This document shows positions 59,604 to 64,000 of a stretch of 64,000 bases of DNA, in pieces (the stretch's first letter is position 1; every line of letters begins with the position of its first letter). This DNA is from Apostichopus japonicus. Its lineage: Eukaryota; Echinodermata; Holothuroidea; Aspidochirotida; Stichopodidae. The translations under genes were made by a program, and so were the position numbers. The notes under the pieces are model-generated. The model saw only the letters and a list, made by a program, of their open reading frames with translations, was not told the origin of the DNA and ran no database searches. Location: NCBI RefSeq assembly GCF_037975245.1, contig NC_092581.1, positions 20,048,303 to 20,112,302 of the forward strand, read 5' to 3'.

Positions 59604-61600
59604 CTGAATTCGGAGAGGTGGAACAATGAAAAGATACAGAAACACACTGAGTCAATATTGAACATTAATCCGAAAATCAACGAGGGTTTTTACAAAATGA
59701 GGGGGAACTTAAAGTATATACATATACTGCTGAATTTGAAATTTGATAAGTTATGCATCAAGCACAGAAGTAGCTCATGAATACATCTCATGTATTAATT
59801 TATTTTCAGCACTAATGCAAAGAGGCATACATTATTCTGTTCTTATTTGTCATTATATTAAATTCAGCACACCATGTAAAATAGCATGTAATGTATATTA
59901 GCCATTCGAAGAATCCCACAATGCAAATTCAAACAATTCTATCAAACACAACACATTGCCTGTGAAATTAATTGAAAATCAACGATTCTGAACGGTTTTG
60001 AAAGAGGGAATAACATGATGCATTCTTTATTAACCTGGTGCTTTGTTAGGCAATCAGTGAATGTGTAATTTCCTATTTCCAATAGCTCCACCCTTGACTC
60101 ACAGCTGAATAGAAATGACATTTTTAACTGAACCTAGAATGTCTATTGTGAATAGCATTTGCTGCACAGCTTATGCCAACAGAAATTCATAAACCACAAA
60201 TCTTCTATACATCATCTAAACACCAGACATTTCCTGAGCAGTATTCATGTCTTAAAACGTGAATTAAAAATCTAGTAAGACTGTTACTTTACTTCTGTGC
60301 TTAACTTAAGAATATGTGTAACATGAAAACTCATGCCAATTGCCATAGCAGACACATGTTTTTCGCGTAACTACCCCATTTTATACTAGAACTATACAAA
60401 AATATATCAAAAGAACATAAACCGGCGTTAGGCCAACAGCTTGTTGTGCCAAACCGTCCTTAGTTTCATGTGTTATCGTGATTACTGATGTTTCTGTAGA
60501 GTTTCCGGCTCATTTAGAATCTTTTTGGTATTAATCGTTTTTCTAGTAATTCCTGTTGTCAGATTGTCAATGCGATATAATCATAGGTGACTCACTACAT
60601 GCTGGGGTTATCATGCAGTTTTGGACCGCTCAGCCCCAAATCGAAGAGTTAGTACGCCCACAATTCAGGACTGTTGGAAGACACACCCCCACGATAAATT
60701 CCCGTCTTATAACCGACAACTAGCCTAGGCCTACCGTCTGACCGTAGTACTGGACACTGACTATGGCCATAGGAAAATGGAGGAAAATACCCCAAATTTA
60801 AAAGGTAAAGAATATATATTTCATAACGTGGCTTTTCCATCTTCGCAACTTAAAACGGTCCTTGAAATTTGAAAAAAAATTCTTAAGTTCCAACTAAAGA
60901 CCTAGCAACAAGATAGTGCATTCTGCATGAGACGTCCAACACGTCTCTCAGGGGTTTCATGCAGCATGAGACGTGACAGATGCATCATTCTTTGCTATTG
61001 TAGATGTGCAAGTCATACTGTACTTGATCTTTAGTTATCAGCCAATCCTGCAGTTCTCAGGGTAGGATTTCATGTAAATTTCATGTATATTCAGGATGAC
61101 TGGATAAGCTAATTTAAAGAGGCCATGAGATAAAATATCCAACTAATCGAGAGTAACTTCCTCTGAATCTATCAGGTTGGCAAGTTTTTTTTTATGCAGG
61201 TACAGGTACTAGCACGGTCAGAAAAAAATGTTTTTTTCCCCAGGAACATAAATCCAACTTCGTCAGTTTTCCCGCCGCGGAACGCAGTGTAGGGGGTGTC
61301 TGATGGGGAATGTGCCCCCTCAGAAGCTGAAGCTTTTTGAAAATTGAAGACCCAATTGACGCAATTTGGTGGCCCATTTTTACAGTGATTGCCAGTGTAC
61401 TACACATGTGTTAAACCATGTTACGGTAGCACATGAGTCGTTTTTATCCTGTATAAAATTTCAGCAAGTTCCCTACTTTTTAAAATTTCACATTCACTTG
61501 ATATATTTTCTAAGTAATTGCAATTTTCCCACTAGGATTTCATATCTCTGGGACCTCAACAAGTTCATTTTTGTATGCTGTACAGTAGTACTACAGTAAA
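59604..61600. other. Upstream region of PDSS2
   Basis: No second gene is recognised. The promoter presumably lies here; I see no clear core-promoter motif. A 63-codon minus-strand frame at 60649-60840 has no recognisable content. Confidence 0.4.
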
Positions 61601-63550
61601 CAGGCGCGTATCCAGGATTTTCTAACCCGGGGGGCGCGAATTACTATCTAAGCGGAGCGCCACCATCGGTTGGCGCGGAGCGTACAAGAAAATTTCTGGT
61701 TTTGATACCCCCCAGATCACCGGAAATGGCACTTCTCGGGCTTGAAAATGAGCAACCAGATGTACACTTTTGCCTGAGAACCGCAGTATTTCCCAAAAGT
61801 TTTTTTCCATCCATAACCTTTTTGAAGATTGTCACCAGTCACACATCATGTTCCACCTCATTGCATGTCCTATGGATCATTGCTTTTGTAGATGATTCTA
61901 CGTCACGGCCCACAATATCCGAAAGCCCCACTTTTCAAGGTTTTAAGCCCATTATTTGTTGAGAATTTGAAAATTCACATTTCTCGTGAATAAAATCACT
62001 TCAGAACATACCCATAAGGTTGCACAAAATTCAATCTATGGACAAGCAATATAGAAAAACCTCCTTCAACCCCTAACAGACAGGTCAAAATTGCACGAGT
62101 AGAGGAAAGTATGATGAAGAATGTTGGTGAGGAAATTGTCGAAAATTCCGACACAGTTAATTTTATTGGTGTACAAATATTCAAACCTCTTATAATGGCT
62201 ATTATAAAACTGCGTTGAAGGAAATGAAAAATAGCAGATATTTCCGATATGAGGTATATCGAAACCAAACACTACACACATAGGCGTAGGTCACGTAGGA
62301 GGCGGGGGCTGCAGCCCCCCCCCTCCCCGCAACCAAATTTTCCCCATTTTTTTCTGGCACCTACTGAAAGAAAAATAAATAGCAATGAATAGCTTAAAAA
62401 TGATCTCCTTGGTAATTAAAATAAAGTTTTAAGCTTGACCGATATTACTACTGTAAAAGAGAGTTTTGACATAAATGGATCTGTATGCTTTTTCTCCATC
62501 TACATAAGACATTTGGTTGTTGACATTAGCATCCGGCGGTATACTGTGCAACTTTGACGGACCGTACGGTAAACGATGGCATGCGATGTAATGACCGATG
62601 CTTGCTTATATGATATTGGCATTGATATGTTGAACGCGCGCTTTGCGCGGGAAAAATTTTGGCTTTTTTTTCGGGCAAGTCATTACAGCCCCCAAATCCA
62701 ATTGGGCTCCTACGCCTTTGACTACACACATAGACATAGAGTTTTTGGGGCTGTTCATCCTGGAACATGCATTTCAATGCTCACTGATATGATGTGATAT
62801 CTGCTCTTTGCTTTACAAATTCGAAAAGGCGTGTAGCGAGTAATTACCAAGGGAGGGGCGAAGCCTGTAGGCAAACTATCTAAGCGAAGCGCCACCATGA
62901 GTTGGCGCGAAGCGTACAATAAAATTTTTGGCCGAAAATGCCTCCCAGATCGCTGGAAATGACACTTCCCAGGCCTTGTAAGTTGCATCTAAGCATTGTC
63001 TATTTTGAAATTACTAGCGATGTCATAAAGAAAATTTGCTTGGGGGGGGGGCGGTCGCCCCTTCCCAAAATGCGTCATGTTCCCCGACGACTCTGTCGAG
63101 TTCAAGACCAGCCACAGTTGGTTCCATATAGCACAATTGTACAATTGTTTAAGGCGTCCATACACACACACGCGTTATGATAGACAATATATAGTATTTT
63201 ACATAGATACATTAGTGAGAGAGGAAAAATGGAAACGTCAAAAATGGAGTTGTCGGTGTAAGGGGTAGGGTAAGGCGCACACCCCCTCCGTAATCCTTGA
63301 TCTGTCACTGGCTACCCTGTGTATATAGTAGGGATCAGCGCTTTAACTATGACTGTTCCTCTTTCCGAGGTCTTGGCTATCTTCTACTCCCTCCTTTTCT
63401 CCCTTTTCTCTTCTTTTTCTTTTCCCTTCCTTCCTCTCCTCCTTTTCTTTTTCCCCCCTCCTTTTCCCTTTTTTCTTCTCTTTTTTCCTCTCTTTTCCTT
63501 ACCCGGGGGGAGCGCGCCCCCATCGCCCCCCCCCCCTGGATACGCGCCTG
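61601..63550. mobile_element. 1.95-kb hAT-like element with perfect 16-bp inverted ends
   Basis: CAGGCGCGTATCCAGG (61601-61616) and its exact reverse complement (63535-63550) bound the block. GTAAA flanks both sides (61596-61600 and 63551-63555). The termini resemble those of the element at 43334-44622. It includes two copies of a GCGCCACC repeat (61650, 62882), a nested MITE (62279-62720) and a C/T-rich tract (63355-63500). No intact transposase. Confidence 0.7.
62279..62720. mobile_element. 442-bp hAT MITE nested in the larger hAT-like element
   Basis: The ends CATAGGCGTAGG and (reverse complement of right) CAAAGGCGTAGG resemble the MITE at 45064. A perfect 8-bp duplication ACTACACA lies at 62271-62278 and 62721-62728. 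GGGGGCTGCAGCCCCC-like inverted G/C tract near the left end. Confidence 0.85.
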
Positions 63551-63555
63551 GTAAA

Positions 63556-64000
63556 GCCGTCGCGGTTAGTCCGATCAGCCACACCACGCCATGTTAAAAT
63601 TCGCTGTGTATCATGCAAGACCAGGCTGCTTCAGCATCGCCGCAATTGACCAATCAGAGAACGATATTTCGTCAATGCCCACGATGGCACGGGGGCGTTA
63701 CCAAATTGGCAGGTCAAACTACGCTACACGCCACCATGGTTGGCGTGTAGCGTAACAGAGAAAATTTTGAAAAAAAAGGCCTCCCAGATTGCAGGAAATG
63801 GCACTTCCCGAGCTTGAAAACAAGACCCCTGTAATGCCAGAGTAGTCACATTTAGCCTACTTGCCGTCATCATTATTGAAAATTATTGAAAAACATACCT
63901 CCCAGATTGCATAAAATAGCAGTTCAGATGTGCCATATAGAAAACAAGATTCTCCCTTGTCTGTTTTTGTACCCGATTAATCTTCTGAAACACATTTTTG
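63556..64000. other. Right edge, repeat-derived DNA
   Basis: Apart from the hairpin copy at 63720 there are two degenerate copies of CCTCCCAGATTGCA (63780 and 63900). No gene seen. Confidence 0.5.
63720..63754. repeat. Hairpin copy of the GCGCCACC repeat family
   Basis: TACGCTACACGCCA and its perfect reverse complement enclose CCATGGT. Related sequences with less perfect pairing are at 43566-43601, 61650-61684 and 62882-62916. Each is followed by CCTCCCAGATYGC.GGAAATG and CACTTCCCGRGCTTG. Confidence 0.8.

Overview
This is an AT-rich animal nuclear window with spliced genes, long introns and many transposable-element fossils. There are no operons, Shine-Dalgarno sites or other prokaryotic features. 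Ashwin, PDSS2 and a Nance-Horan-like gene occur beside a Penelope-like element, CR1/L2-type LINE fragments, hAT-type MITEs and poly-G-rich repeats. That mixture suggests a marine invertebrate, most likely a deuterostome such as an echinoderm. The taxonomic guess is inference only. All recognised host genes are on the minus strand, so they read from high to low coordinates.

Region 1 (1-33 kb) holds the 5' part of a Nance-Horan syndrome (NHS/NHSL) gene. Coding exon 1 is at 32538-32820 and exon 2 at 5235-5497, with an intron of about 27 kb between them. The rest of the gene lies beyond the left edge. The intron contains minisatellites, a TA-flanked MITE, perfect hairpins and copies of a short dispersed repeat containing GGAGACAGGTAAG. 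Region 2 (33-40 kb) lies upstream of NHS. It has LINE and Penelope fragments and an array (36.7-37.5 kb) rich in TGACCTTTGACCT-type nuclear-receptor half-sites.

Region 3 (40-52.5 kb) is a tandem duplication of the ashwin (C2orf49) gene, whose product is a subunit of the tRNA ligase complex. Copy 1 (40082-42886) has four clean exons that join in frame into 326 residues. Copy 2 (49067-51874) keeps three open exons and all of its internal splice sites. It has lost two blocks of exon 3 in frame, has lost the terminal exon, and carries a LINE in intron 1. Between the copies is a nested transposon stack: a Penelope-like element is broken by a hAT-like element, which itself contains a Penelope fragment, and by a second short hAT MITE. 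Target-site duplications are visible. An ORF1-like retrotransposon remnant lies nearby.

Region 4 (54.7-59.6 kb) is a complete five-exon PDSS2 gene, the non-catalytic subunit of the enzyme that makes the prenyl tail of coenzyme Q. Its 401 codons match the usual family length. Its introns host a hAT MITE with two adjacent perfect palindromes, a 134-bp TA-flanked MITE and a dispersed repeat. Region 5 (59.6-64 kb) is upstream sequence and a 1.95-kb hAT-like element with another MITE nested in it.

The host genes have unrelated jobs: actin regulation (NHS), tRNA ligation (ashwin) and ubiquinone synthesis (PDSS2). I see no functional cluster. The most informative content is the ashwin duplication and the dated insertion stack.
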